A stretch of 33,000 bases of DNA from Solirubrobacteraceae bacterium (GCA_030690545.1 JAUYGN010000107.1:1-33000), one strand, 5' to 3'. Positions 22,201 to 29,424 are shown, counted from the first letter of the stretch. Notes: generated by a model not told the origin, from the letters alone. Numbers and translations: made by a program.

Positions 22201-23831
22201 TGCTGCCCGATACCGAGCTCATCGTGATCGTCACGGACGCCGATGGCACGACCAAGACGCTCGACTCCCACGCCCCGGACCCAGGTGACCGGCCACGCGG
22301 AATCCAGTTCGCGACGCAGCTGGGGTCGGGCTGGACGACCGGAGGCTTCGACCTCGCACGCGCGATCGACCGCGACAACGACGACCTGCACCTCCTCGAC
22401 CACATCGACATCGTCGGCGCGAACGGCGACACCGCCTACGAAGGGTTCGTCGCCGCGATGCCGCGCTCGATGGACGCAGACCACACCCTCACCGTCACGA
22501 CCGCCGGCTGGATGGCAAGCGCAGCCGACGAACCGTTCACCGAGATCTTCGTCGACCGTGACCTCGGCGCGTGGGGTGCCGCCGCGACCAACCGCCGCGC
22601 CGACCTCCTTGGTGCTGGGTTTGCGCAAGTCGTCGAGCCGTCGACGATGACCGACGCCTCGGGCCGCGGCGCCCTCACGACCGCGGTCACCGGCACCTGG
22701 ACAGCGGGCCGGCCGATCTGCGAGGCCTGGTACGACGCCGGCCCGGGCAACGCCATCGGCCGGATCACCGGCACCTGGACCCGCGGCCCATACACCTCCC
22801 ACACCGACGCGAACTGGTTCTGGCAAGCCGTCCTCAGCACCGACGACCGCGCCGGCGCGTTCAACACCAGCGGCAACCTCCGCGCCGCCGGCCCCGGCAC
22901 CTTCACCCTCACCGCCCCGGCCGCCCGCCGATACGCGATTCTGCAATTCAATTACGCAGCTTCGGCCGGCGGCATCGACGGCGTCGAATGGAACATCGAC
23001 TGGTCAAGCCTCGCGGTCTACGGCGACCACGGCCTCCCGCTGATCGGCGACCCGGCCGGGGTGGCCGCCAGCGACGTCATCCGCTACCTCATCGCCCGCT
23101 ACTGCCCACTGCTCAACACACGCGGCGTCCGCGACACCACCTACCCGATCTCGCAGCTCGCGTTCAAAACGGACACCACTCCCTACGACGCGTTCCTGAA
23201 GGTCAACAGCTACCACCAGTGGGCACTCGCCGTCTGGGAAGACCGCACGCTGCATTTCGCGTCGATCGACCTGACCGACTGGGACTGGGAGATCCGCCAC
23301 GACGACGTCGGCAACACGATCGGCCTGCAAGGCGACGAATACACCGACCTACGCAACCACATCCGCGTCCAGTTCGACAACGTCGTCACCGGCGTGCCCG
23401 AGGTCCTGACCGGCGACCAGCACCCCGAGCTACGCGACGACTCGATCGACAACCCGCTCAACGAGCACGGCCGTCGACGCAGCGGCGAACCGTTCCACAT
23501 CCCGTTCCCTACCACTCGAGCCAACGCGCTCGAGCTCGGCCGGCTCCGCCTGATCGAGGACAACCAGCCCAAGGCGCCAGGCTCGTTCACCGTCGACCAC
23601 TATATCCGCGACCGTGCCGGCATCCTGCAGCCAGCGTGGAAGGTTCGCGCCGGCGACCGCATCCGCCTGACCTCGAGCGCGAACCTGTCCGACCGTCCCC
23701 GCCTGATCCACGAGACCTCCTACACCCACGACGGCGCCAAGCTCACGATCAGCGTCGACGCGCCCGCCCGCGTCGTCGACGCCCTCCTGGACCGCAACAG
23801 CACCGCCCTCCAGGCCGCCGGCATCGCATGA
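22200..23831 (+). CDS. tail-tip / hub-like minor tail protein
   Basis: 543 residues. Segments in order: IQFATQLGSGWTTGGFDLAR (early beta-barrel), DHIDIVGANGDTAYEGFVAA, an inserted region about 175-280 rich in Gly and Trp, DVIRYLIARYCPLLNT, YDAFLKVNSYHQWALAVWED, and a C-terminal KVRAGDRIRLTS with FTVDHYI. This resembles the gp27-like hub proteins that lie below the distal tail protein. The insertion could be a carbohydrate-binding module. No catalytic motif is visible. Tightly coupled to the neighbours (ATG in stop; ATGA at 23828). Confidence 0.7.
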   Translation: MLPDTELIVIVTDADGTTKTLDSHAPDPGDRPRGIQFATQLGSGWTTGGFDLARAIDRDNDDLHLLDHIDIVGANGDTAYEGFVAAMPRSMDADHTLTVTTAGWMASAADEPFTEIFVDRDLGAWGAAATNRRADLLGAGFAQVVEPSTMTDASGRGALTTAVTGTWTAGRPICEAWYDAGPGNAIGRITGTWTRGPYTSHTDANWFWQAVLSTDDRAGAFNTSGNLRAAGPGTFTLTAPAARRYAILQFNYAASAGGIDGVEWNIDWSSLAVYGDHGLPLIGDPAGVAASDVIRYLIARYCPLLNTRGVRDTTYPISQLAFKTDTTPYDAFLKVNSYHQWALAVWEDRTLHFASIDLTDWDWEIRHDDVGNTIGLQGDEYTDLRNHIRVQFDNVVTGVPEVLTGDQHPELRDDSIDNPLNEHGRRRSGEPFHIPFPTTRANALELGRLRLIEDNQPKAPGSFTVDHYIRDRAGILQPAWKVRAGDRIRLTSSANLSDRPRLIHETSYTHDGAKLTISVDAPARVVDALLDRNSTALQAAGIA

Positions 23832-24262
23832 CCCGCGACGACGGTGAACTCTGGCGCGCGATCGAGAGTGTCCGCGTCCAGCTCTCAGCGATCGGCACCA
23901 GCGTCGGCCAGGTCGTCGCGCACGACGTCGAGCTCGACGCCCTGAAAGACAGCCTCCACATCCACGAGAAGGTCGTTCGCGAAGGCTTCGCCCGCGGCGA
24001 ACGCGACGCCAAAGAACGCTTCGACCGCGTCTTCCACAAGCTCGACAACATCCAACGCCAGGTCCAGGAAACCAACGGTCGCGTCACCGACCTCGAGAAG
24101 GCTTCCGCCGTCGACGACGCGCTGCGCCAAGCCGCCGCCGTCGCCGTCGAAGAACGACGCAAGACCCTCGCACTCCAGCTCGCACAGCACGGCTGGATCC
24201 GTCCAGCGATTGCCGGCGCCGTGACTGCCCTCCTCGTCACGGTCCTCGCCTCACTGATCTAA
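23828..24262 (+). CDS. coiled-coil protein with C-terminal membrane segment
   Basis: 144 residues. A long heptad helix (WRAIESVRVQLSAIGTSVGQ to VFHKLDNIQRQVQETNGRVT, about 8-95) is followed by a basic helix and one C-terminal membrane segment (AIAGAVTALLVTVLASLI, about 127-144) that ends the protein. It lies between tail and lysis genes. It could be a tail-tip part, a holin-associated membrane protein or an antiholin-like protein. The single C-terminal anchor argues against a classical two-helix holin. Followed by a strong hairpin. Confidence 0.6.
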   Translation: MTRDDGELWRAIESVRVQLSAIGTSVGQVVAHDVELDALKDSLHIHEKVVREGFARGERDAKERFDRVFHKLDNIQRQVQETNGRVTDLEKASAVDDALRQAAAVAVEERRKTLALQLAQHGWIRPAIAGAVTALLVTVLASLI

Positions 24263-24316
24263 CCGCGCCGCACGCGCAACAGCGCGTAGCCGCTGACGCC
24301 CCTTCTCGTCCGACCG

Positions 24317-24346
24317 GGCGCGCCGTCTGTTCCCGAACGGCGCGCC
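24317..24346. terminator. strong hairpin between tail and lysis genes
   Basis: Perfect arms GGCGCGCCGT (24317-24326) and ACGGCGCGCC (24337-24346) with a 10-base loop. It lies in a 124-base gap after the last tail gene and before the holin-like gene. No T-run follows, which is common for terminators in G+C-rich actinobacteria. Confidence 0.65.
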
Positions 24347-24386
24347 ACCCCTCTGCAGCACCCACCCCGACAACGGAGGCATACCC

Positions 24387-24569
24387 ATGCCCGAGAACAA
24401 GACCCCTGTCCCGAAGGTCGCTGCTGCCGGCGCAGCCGGCGCGGCCGCGACCGTGATCGTGTTCCTCGCCAGCCAGTTCGACGTCGAGATGTCCGCCGAA
24501 GTTGGCGGCGCGTTCGCGACGCTGTTCGCGTTCGCCGGCGGCTACCTCAAGCGAGACACGCCACGATGA
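24387..24569 (+). CDS. small holin-like membrane protein
   Basis: 60 residues, GGAGG at 24375-24379. Two hydrophobic stretches, AAGAAGAAATVIVFLASQF (about 12-30) and EVGGAFATLFAFAGGYLK (about 38-55), are separated by a short acidic turn, with a charged tail KRDTPR. Two membrane helices, small size and position right before the endolysin are the pattern of a holin, which makes the timed hole in the membrane. The stop overlaps the endolysin ATG. Confidence 0.68.
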   Translation: MPENKTPVPKVAAAGAAGAAATVIVFLASQFDVEMSAEVGGAFATLFAFAGGYLKRDTPR

Positions 24570-25348
24570 GCGCGCCCCGGACGTTCAAGATCACGTCGCC
24601 GCACATGCGCGGCGACGACATCAAGGCCTGGCAGCGTGAGATTAAGCACGAGTTCTCGCGCATGGACATCAACTGTCCGATCGTCGCCGACGGCATCTAT
24701 GGCGTCGCGACCCGCGCCTACAACGCCAGCCTGTGCCACGCGATCGGCATGATCGCCGGCGACGTCATGAGCAAGGGCATCACGCCCGAGCTACGCACCC
24801 GGATCCGCAACCGTCGCCTGACGGCCTACGAGCGCACACGGATGGCCGGGCGCGTCGCATGGCGCCGGGCTCTGCGGGTCCGGTACGCGGGCGAGTCAGG
24901 CGGCGGCGTCGCACGGCCCGTGAGCAAGATCATCGCGGACTCCTGGGGCTACCACCCCGGCGTGCACGACGGCATCGACGTGATCTGCCCTGCCGACGCT
25001 CCGATCTTCGCGATGGTCCGATCGACGGTCGTGCGCGTCAGCGCCGGAGGCTGGTGGGGCAAGGCACCGTCCGGTGACGTCACCAAGGGCGACGGCATCA
25101 TCATCCTGCGCGTCCTCGAAGACGTCGGCCCGTTCAAGCGCGGCATGCACATCGGCTACGGCCACGCCGAGAAATCCGCCGTGAAGGTCGGGCAGGAAGT
25201 CCGGGCTGGCCAGCAGATCGGACACGCCGGCCTCGCGGTCGCGTGGCACATCCACATGATGCTCAACGGTGGCGGCCACCCCGCCACGACCGGTCGCGGC
25301 GACCGTGACCCGCGCGCCATCCTCGACTACGCGATCAAGCACGGATGA
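24566..25348 (+). CDS. endolysin: peptidoglycan-binding-like N-terminus plus M23 metallopeptidase
   Basis: 260 residues. The N-terminal 60 residues (MRGDDIKAWQREIKHEFSRM, then VADGIYGVATRAYN) match peptidoglycan-binding domain 1. Residues about 127-235 are an M23 (LytM-type) zinc peptidase: H134-DGI-D138, YGH with His200 and HIH at 228-230; also VKVGQEVRAGQQIGHAG and APIFAMVRSTVVRV. It would cut peptide cross-links of the wall. The arrangement differs from the common GlyH-type lysozymes in being a metallopeptidase. It is coupled to the holin-like gene (ATGA) and to the next small gene. Confidence 0.85.
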   Translation: MSAPRTFKITSPHMRGDDIKAWQREIKHEFSRMDINCPIVADGIYGVATRAYNASLCHAIGMIAGDVMSKGITPELRTRIRNRRLTAYERTRMAGRVAWRRALRVRYAGESGGGVARPVSKIIADSWGYHPGVHDGIDVICPADAPIFAMVRSTVVRVSAGGWWGKAPSGDVTKGDGIIILRVLEDVGPFKRGMHIGYGHAEKSAVKVGQEVRAGQQIGHAGLAVAWHIHMMLNGGGHPATTGRGDRDPRAILDYAIKHG

Positions 25349-25479
25349 CCCGCCACCATGCGATCGCCGCGGCCACGGTGATCGCCGTGATCGCCGTGGC
25401 AGGCGCATTCCTCGCGTACCTCGAGGCCAAAGCGGACCACACGACCTGGCCGTGGAACCGACTCCCGCTCTCGTCGTGA
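25345..25479 (+). CDS. 44-residue single-pass membrane protein of the lysis module
   Basis: ATG 25345 overlaps the endolysin stop (ATGA) and its own stop overlaps the next GTG (GTGA 25476-25479). One hydrophobic helix (IAAATVIAVIAVAGAFLAYL, about 7-26) is followed by a charged, Trp/Pro-containing tail. The length and position suit a second small membrane lysis protein (holin, antiholin or spanin-like), but the sequence alone does not say which. Confidence 0.6.
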   Translation: MTRHHAIAAATVIAVIAVAGAFLAYLEAKADHTTWPWNRLPLSS

Positions 25480-25898
25480 CCACGCAACGACTCGTCGCCG
25501 CGGCCCTGACCGCGGCGACGATCGCCGCCGCGCTCGCGGGAACCAACGCCACGACCACCGCGGCGCACCACGACTGCCACACCAAGGCCTGCGCCGCCCG
25601 CGTCCAGCACCGCGCCCTCGAACGCCACTACCAGCGCACCTGGCGCGCCGCACCGCCAGCCGTACGAGCGCACCTGCGCCGCATCGCCCAATGCGAATCA
25701 CGCGGCAACCACCGCGCCACCTCACCGAGCGGACGCTACCGAGGCCTGCTGCAGTTCCTCCCCGCGACATGGCGAGCCGTCGGCGGTCGCGGCGACCCCG
25801 CCGCCGCCACCCGCTGGGAACAATGGGCACGCGGCGCACGGCTCTACCTCCGCGCCGGGCCCGACCAATGGCCCGCCTGTTCCAAGCGCACCCGATGA
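25476..25898 (+). CDS. secreted Rpf/transglycosylase-like muralytic protein
   Basis: 140 residues from GTG 25476. Signal-like N-terminus (TTQRLVAAALTAATIAAALA, about 2-21). Residues about 64-135 match the transglycosylase-like / resuscitation-promoting-factor domain: RRIAQCESRGNHRATSPSGR with catalytic Glu74, YRGLLQFLPATWRAVGG, then WEQWARGARLYLRAGPDQWP. Such enzymes cut the glycan backbone of actinobacterial peptidoglycan. It would complement the peptidase encoded upstream. It is coupled to its neighbours, so it is a phage lysis or wall-processing enzyme rather than a stray host gene. Confidence 0.82.
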   Translation: MTTQRLVAAALTAATIAAALAGTNATTTAAHHDCHTKACAARVQHRALERHYQRTWRAAPPAVRAHLRRIAQCESRGNHRATSPSGRYRGLLQFLPATWRAVGGRGDPAAATRWEQWARGARLYLRAGPDQWPACSKRTR

Positions 25899-26293
25899 GC
25901 CGCGACCGCGCCCTCGAGCACGCCTTCCTCACCGCAGCCCAACACCGCGCCAGCGGCCGTGGTGACTACCCCGCGCGCGTCCAAGCACGCCTCGAACAAG
26001 CCGAACGCACCTACGGCGCCGACAGCTTCCGCACCCGCACACCCACCGAGCTCGCCGACGAGATCCGCGAAGAAGCACTCGACATCGGCGGCTGGGCAGT
26101 CCTCCTCCTCCAAGTCCTCGACGACACCGACACCCCGCCCGCGCGACTCGCCCGAGCACGCGACCAACTCGAACGGATCGTCAGCATCGCGGTACTACTC
26201 GACGGACTCGTCGATCGCGTCAGAATCGACACGTCCGCACCGGCAACGTTGCCGGCTGAGCGGCCGGCGGGTCTTATCGGAACGAGTACCTGA
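25895..26293 (+). CDS. helical hypothetical protein (MazG-like pattern possible)
   Basis: 132 residues from ATG 25895 (ATGA overlap). All-helical: ALEHAFLTAAQHRASG, RVQARLEQAERTYGADSFRT, ELADEIREEALDIGGWAVLL, ARDQLERIVSIAVLLDGLVD. The E-x-x-EE-x-x-D-x-x-x-W spacing resembles MazG-type NTP pyrophosphatases and related phage proteins, but this is not certain. Palindrome copy 26240-26255 is encoded near the end as PATLP. Its end overlaps the convergent nuclease gene by 20 bases, so transcription from both sides meets here. Confidence 0.62.
   Translation: MSRDRALEHAFLTAAQHRASGRGDYPARVQARLEQAERTYGADSFRTRTPTELADEIREEALDIGGWAVLLLQVLDDTDTPPARLARARDQLERIVSIAVLLDGLVDRVRIDTSAPATLPAERPAGLIGTST
26240..26255. 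repeat. dispersed palindrome copy 8 (CCGGCAACGTTGCCGG)
   Basis: Perfect 16-bp palindrome near the end of the 25895 gene, encoded as PATLP; identical to copy 7 but in another frame. Confidence 0.82.
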
Positions 26294-26891
26294 ATCGCGT
26301 GCCGTCACAGAAGCGGCGCAGCTGGTTGCCGAGGCTGGCGCCGTGCGAGCGGTTCTCGCCGCTTGGCACGAGCTGAACGTGCGCCAACCAGCCGATCGGG
26401 CTGATCCCGCGCACGAGGCCGCGCTGGTTGCCGTTCGCGCGTCCCCTCCCGACCGCTGCGGGGTACTCGTCGCGGTCACGTCCCGCCGGCGGCGATGGCT
26501 GGTTACGCATCAGCTTCGCGCGACGCGCATCCGCGCCCCTACGGTTCAGGACCATGATCCGCGGCCATCCCGCCCTTACGGCGACGTCGACGTGCCGCTT
26601 GATGTTCGGGTACTTCGCGGCACTGAACCGCAGCGACTGCACACCGCTCGGTCGTGAACATGACGGCTTCTTCGGCGTCGCCGGCGCTGGCGGTGGGCTT
26701 GGGCTCCCAGGCTTCAGGCACGGGCACGGCAAGCTCTCGCAATAGATGCCGTCGCCGTCGGCGTCACGGGTGTCTGCTGCGCGCTGCGCATCAGCTTGGG
26801 TCCTGTGGTCGCTGCACCGCGCGGCGCTCGCTGCGCTCGGGATGAGCAGGAGGGCAGCGAGGGCGAGCACGACCAGGGCGACTCTCTTCAT
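26274..26891 (-). CDS. secreted Excalibur + NucA/NucB-type nuclease
   Basis: 205 residues. Signal peptide (VALVVLALAALLLIPSAASA, about 4-23), then an Excalibur-type calcium-binding motif (residues about 25-58, DADGDGIYCE) and a Pro-rich linker. From about 89 to the end it matches NucA/NucB deoxyribonucleases: YPNIKRHVDVAVRAGWP, RDRDEYPAAV at 138-147, GNQRGLVRGISP, and GASLGNQLRRFCDGTRFRYS. It is predicted to be exported and to degrade extracellular nucleic acid. AAGGA precedes the start. It is the distal gene of the leftward lysogeny region, so probably expressed from the prophage. Confidence 0.75.
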   Translation of the reverse strand: MKRVALVVLALAALLLIPSAASAARCSDHRTQADAQRAADTRDADGDGIYCESLPCPCLKPGSPSPPPAPATPKKPSCSRPSGVQSLRFSAAKYPNIKRHVDVAVRAGWPRIMVLNRRGADARRAKLMRNQPSPPAGRDRDEYPAAVGRGRANGNQRGLVRGISPIGWLAHVQLVPSGENRSHGASLGNQLRRFCDGTRFRYSFR

Positions 26892-26986
26892 GCGGATCCT
26901 TGCAGCGTGGCCACGTGGGCGCAGCCTCTACGACGAGGGGCGCTACGTCAAGTTTCACAGCACGTCGCCGAGTCCCCCGGTGAGGC

Positions 26987-27394
26987 TCAATGGCAGCGAC
27001 GCCAGTGCACTCTCGCGCGTTTGCCGCTATAGCCATTCACGCGCGTCAGACGGAAATCACACCTGATGACGGGCGGGTTGCGCGGATAGCTCAGGATCGC
27101 GACGCCGTACCACTCGAGATCTCCGGCGAAGAACACCGGCCGGCATCTGAATGCACGTACGTGGATCCGCCGACACGCTTTCCGGCTGAAGTGGATCCCA
27201 TAGTCCGTCTTCGCGCGCGCCGCCATCTCTACGAAGAATCGCGCTTCGCAGAGCGTCATCACAGTCGGTATCCGCTTGCAAGGCACCGCTGCGCTGCTCG
27301 ATGCTGGCAGCAGCGACAACACACACAGAACGACGAGCACGGCAATCCAAGTGCGCCAGAGGGGTGATTCGCCGACGAGCGTCCGAAGGGGCAT
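26987..27394 (-). CDS. secreted six-cysteine protein of unknown function
   Basis: 135 residues from ATG 27394 (CAT at 27392-27394); the frame stays open further upstream but that part reads as non-coding. Signal or anchor segment TWIAVLVVLCVLSLLPASSS (about 15-34), then a basic mature region with Cys39, 49, 74, 84, 112 and 134, enough for three disulfides. Segments: ARFFVEMAARAKTDYGIHFS and RPVFFAGDLEWYGVAILSYP. No family is recognised. Located between repressor and nuclease genes in the same direction, it is a candidate lysogenic-conversion gene. Lower G+C than the late genes. Confidence 0.62.
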   Translation of the reverse strand: MPLRTLVGESPLWRTWIAVLVVLCVLSLLPASSSAAVPCKRIPTVMTLCEARFFVEMAARAKTDYGIHFSRKACRRIHVRAFRCRPVFFAGDLEWYGVAILSYPRNPPVIRCDFRLTRVNGYSGKRARVHWRRCH

Positions 27395-27680
27395 GTACGT
27401 TCTGGGCCGAACTATGGACCGCTTGATCGGGGAACAGCTTGAGTTGACAAGCGGAGGTCTACGGGCGCTGGCCGATGACCTCCTAGCCCAGGAAGCACGC
27501 GCAAGCCGCGAAGCGTGGACGCATGTGCTCGACGGACTGCGCCGCGCGCTCATGACACCTGGTCTGTCCGAGCAGGATCGTCGGCTTCTGGGGTCGTGTC
27601 TTGGTGACTGTGCTGACTCTGCTGGGCAGCCTCTCGTATCTTCGTCGCCGTTCGCGTCCGTGGATCTTCGGGCGCTTTAG
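27393..27680 (+). CDS. possible small helical ORF opposite the lysogeny genes
   Basis: 95 codons from ATG 27393, which shares bases with the divergent minus-strand ATG 27394 (CATG at 27392-27395). The translation is helical and plausible (MDRLIGEQLELTSGGLRALA, then DDLLAQEARASREAWTHVLD). It overlaps the 3' end of the repressor gene by 131 bases on the opposite strand and has no clear ribosome site. Codon bias is weak. It could instead be just the 155-base spacer between repressor and the six-Cys gene. Confidence 0.35.
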   Translation: MYVLGRTMDRLIGEQLELTSGGLRALADDLLAQEARASREAWTHVLDGLRRALMTPGLSEQDRRLLGSCLGDCADSAGQPLVSSSPFASVDLRAL

Positions 27681-27993
27681 CGTCTAGGCCAGACTCGATC
27701 CGGGCGAGTCGATCGCCGAACTCCGCGAGCGCCTGCTCAATGCGGTCGAGCTGCCCAGGGTCGTCGCCGACTCTCGCCTCGCCACCACCATGCATTAGGT
27801 ACTCGACCGTGGTGTTGAGAGCGGCGGCAAGCTTGCCGTAGTTCTCCCATTTGATGCCGCCGCCGGCCTCCCACTCCTGGTAGGCGCGCAAGCTGACGTC
27901 GCAACGGTCGGCGATGACGGGCTGTGGGATCAGGCCGCGTAGCTCGCGGATGCGAGCAGCCACTTCCTGCTGATGCTGGATGTCGAGTGCCAT
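27550..27993 (-). CDS. XRE-family transcriptional repressor (candidate immunity repressor)
   Basis: 147 residues from ATG 27993 (CAT 27991-27993). An XRE/Cro-CI helix-turn-helix occupies about 12-67: VAARIRELRGLIPQPVIADR, CDVSLRAYQEWEAGG, IKWENYGKLAAALNTTVEYL. A coiled segment (LDRIEQALAEFGDRLARIES) follows, then a polar tail; there is no LexA-type protease domain, so it would not self-cleave. It lies divergent to the ribbon-helix-helix gene across the operator-like region at 28011-28118, the usual plan of a lysogeny switch. Palindrome copy 27825-27838 lies in its HTH-distal part. Confidence 0.78.
   Translation of the reverse strand: MALDIQHQQEVAARIRELRGLIPQPVIADRCDVSLRAYQEWEAGGGIKWENYGKLAAALNTTVEYLMHGGGEARVGDDPGQLDRIEQALAEFGDRLARIESGLDAKAPEDPRTRTATKIREAAQQSQHSHQDTTPEADDPARTDQVS
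27825..27838. repeat. dispersed palindrome copy 9 (CGGCAAGCTTGCCG)
   Basis: Perfect 14-bp palindrome in the leftward repressor gene, encoded as GKLA on the minus strand; centre GC. Confidence 0.7.
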
Positions 27994-28068
27994 GCGAAGC
28001 GCGAGCGTACGGGCGCTTCGTGGCCGCCGCGACGAACCGGCGGCGTAGCGGGACTTCGCGCTGCTGAG

Positions 28069-28118
28069 CTTCGTGTTTGACTTCGTGGTCACTACATGCA
28101 ACAGTACGCGTAGTGACC
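28069..28118. promoter_or_regulatory. operator/promoter region of the lysogeny switch
   Basis: GGTCACTAC (28087-28095) and GTAGTGACC (28110-28118) form a perfect inverted repeat with a 14-base spacer; the right arm ends at the ATG of the rightward gene. CTTCGTG is repeated at 28069-28075 and 28081-28087, and CTTCGTGG also at about 28017-28024. TACGCGTA (28105-28112) is a smaller palindrome. TTGACT at 28077-28082 could be a rightward -35 element, though the -10 (about 28101-28106) is poor. Confidence 0.6.
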
Positions 28119-28325
28119 ATGAAGCGCAACATCGTGATCGGTTCCCCAGATGTCGTGACGTCGATCAGGCTCAGCGCGGTCCAGCACGCCCGGCTGAAGA
28201 AGCTGGCCGCGAGCCAGCACCGCTCGTTGACGCAGCAGATGCGCGTCATCGTCGACGCGGCACTGGACGCGGCCGCGTGCCCTGAGGGCGTCGAACCGGT
28301 GCTGCCACGCGAGGGCACAACGTGA
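28119..28325 (+). CDS. Arc/CopG-like ribbon-helix-helix regulator
   Basis: 68 residues from ATG 28119 (GTG 28113 is an alternative). A short strand TSIRLSA is followed by two helices, VQHARLKKLAASQHRS and LTQQMRVIVDAAL, the ribbon-helix-helix fold that binds DNA as a dimer. It is divergent from the XRE repressor and its start lies in the inverted repeat, which suggests autoregulation and a Cro-like or early switch role. No good Shine-Dalgarno is visible, so the start could be leaderless. Its stop overlaps the next GTG. Confidence 0.72.
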   Translation: MKRNIVIGSPDVVTSIRLSAVQHARLKKLAASQHRSLTQQMRVIVDAALDAAACPEGVEPVLPREGTT

Positions 28326-28564
28326 CCATCTTCGTCCGGGCGTGCGTGCTGTTCTCCTCCGCTCGCCGTACGCCATCGAAGCCGGACGAGGCCATCGGGA
28401 GCTGCCACCCGGTGGTTGCGGCCGCTGCTGCGTCTCGTGCCTCTCGGGGCGTACGCGGCGGCCGCGAGCTTTTTCAGGAGCGTGCCGCGCGCGAGGCGTT
28501 GCGGCCCCGTGGCGGCGTAGACGTCGCGCCGGTGCAGTGCCCGGTTGAGGCGGGGCAGCTGTGA
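28322..28564 (+). CDS. hypothetical small early protein
   Basis: 80 residues from GTG 28322. The start overlaps the RHH stop and the stop overlaps the next GTG (GTGA at both ends), which argues for real translation in the early operon. The sequence is Ala/Arg-rich with three cysteines (VRACVLFSSARRTPSKPDEA; VQCPVEAGQL) and has no recognisable fold. Two other frames are open over part of this stretch, so the frame choice rests on the overlaps. Confidence 0.48.
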   Translation: MTIFVRACVLFSSARRTPSKPDEAIGSCHPVVAAAAASRASRGVRGGRELFQERAAREALRPRGGVDVAPVQCPVEAGQL

Positions 28565-28908
28565 CGGGCTCGAGCAGGCCTGCTGGCGTGCCGGTGCTGA
28601 CGCGCAAGGAGCAGTTGCTCGACGCGTTTCGTGAGGCCGGCAAGCGCGGGCTGACCGGGCTTGAGATGCAGGGCGTCGTCGGGGTGTTCTGGCGGCTGCG
28701 GCTGCGGGAGCTGCAAGACGACGGCGTCGTGTTCCGAGAGGATGCGTCGAAGGTCGCGCATCCGCGTGGCGGGCGGCACATCTTCCGGTGGGTCCTGGTG
28801 TACGAGCCGCCGCCGGCAGCGGACGACGACGATGCGGGGACGCCGGCGTTGTTCGAGGCGCCGCCGCCGCCGCCGGCGTCGGCGATCGGTGGTGAGCCGC
28901 CGTGCTGA
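28561..28908 (+). CDS. winged-helix hypothetical protein
   Basis: 115 residues from GTG 28561. Residues about 14-78 form a winged-helix pattern: TRKEQLLDAFREAGKRGLTG, LEMQGVVGVFWRLRLRELQD, DGVVFREDASK and GRHIFRWVLVYEP. Similar small DNA-binding proteins (a 'mutagen-free' early regulator type) are common in actinophages. The tail is Pro-rich (LFEAPPPPPAS). It probably acts as a regulator or replication accessory. Overlaps both neighbours. Confidence 0.68.
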   Translation: MTGSSRPAGVPVLTRKEQLLDAFREAGKRGLTGLEMQGVVGVFWRLRLRELQDDGVVFREDASKVAHPRGGRHIFRWVLVYEPPPAADDDDAGTPALFEAPPPPPASAIGGEPPC

Positions 28909-29147
28909 TCGACGACCTCGTCGCGGCGGCGCAGGCCCGCTGCGGTGCGCTGGTGCTGCGCCGTGAGGCCGGCATGGTCGTCGCCGAGATCGTCTGCGAG
29001 GTCGGAGCTGTGCAGGGGCGCGCGTGGACGCCGAGCGACGCGCTGCAGGCATTGCGCGACGAGCTTGAACGGCCGGCCTCAGGGCTGGTGACAACGCGTG
29101 GTGGCGATCGGCCGCCGCTTCGATTGGTGGAGGACTCTCATGTCTGA
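28902..29147 (+). CDS. hypothetical protein
   Basis: 81 residues from GTG 28902, overlapping the preceding gene by seven bases. A helix (LIDDLVAAAQARCGALVLRR) is followed by a small alpha/beta stretch (VAEIVCEVGAVQGRAW, DALQALRDELERPAS). No family is recognised. Its end overlaps the next start (29140) by eight bases, so it belongs to the coupled early operon. Confidence 0.6.
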   Translation: MLIDDLVAAAQARCGALVLRREAGMVVAEIVCEVGAVQGRAWTPSDALQALRDELERPASGLVTTRGGDRPPLRLVEDSHV

Positions 29148-29424
29148 CCGTGTGCGCGGGAGCGGCCAGCTGTCGCTCGTCGTGCTTCCTGACCCGAGCC
29201 TGACCGCGGATGCGTACATCGCCGGCGGGCTGAAGCTCGCCGGCGAGCTCGTCTGCCCGCAGGACCTCAACGCCGGCGACGAGATCACCGTCACCGTCGC
29301 TGACGCGGACGGCACCGTCATCGCGCAGGGCACGGCCCGCGCGACGGTACCCGCGTTCCGCGAGATCATGGACCGCGACGAGGTCGTCGGGACCGAGCGG
29401 ATCAACCGGGCGAAGATCCAGTGA
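29140..29424 (+). CDS. small beta-rich hypothetical protein
   Basis: 94 residues from ATG 29140, with GGAGG at 29129-29133. The sequence alternates strands (GQLSLVVLPDPSLTADAY, LKLAGELVCPQDLNAGDEIT, VTVADADGTVIAQGTARATV) like a small OB or SH3-type barrel; the last residues form a helix. It may bind nucleic acid. No family is named with confidence. Coupled to the next gene by GTGA at 29421. Confidence 0.6.
   Translation: MSDRVRGSGQLSLVVLPDPSLTADAYIAGGLKLAGELVCPQDLNAGDEITVTVADADGTVIAQGTARATVPAFREIMDRDEVVGTERINRAKIQ

Noticed and set aside
27395-27553. Upstream extension of the six-cysteine protein to 27553
   Set aside because: The added 53 residues are Arg/Ser-rich without signal features; the signal peptide lies right after the ATG at 27394.
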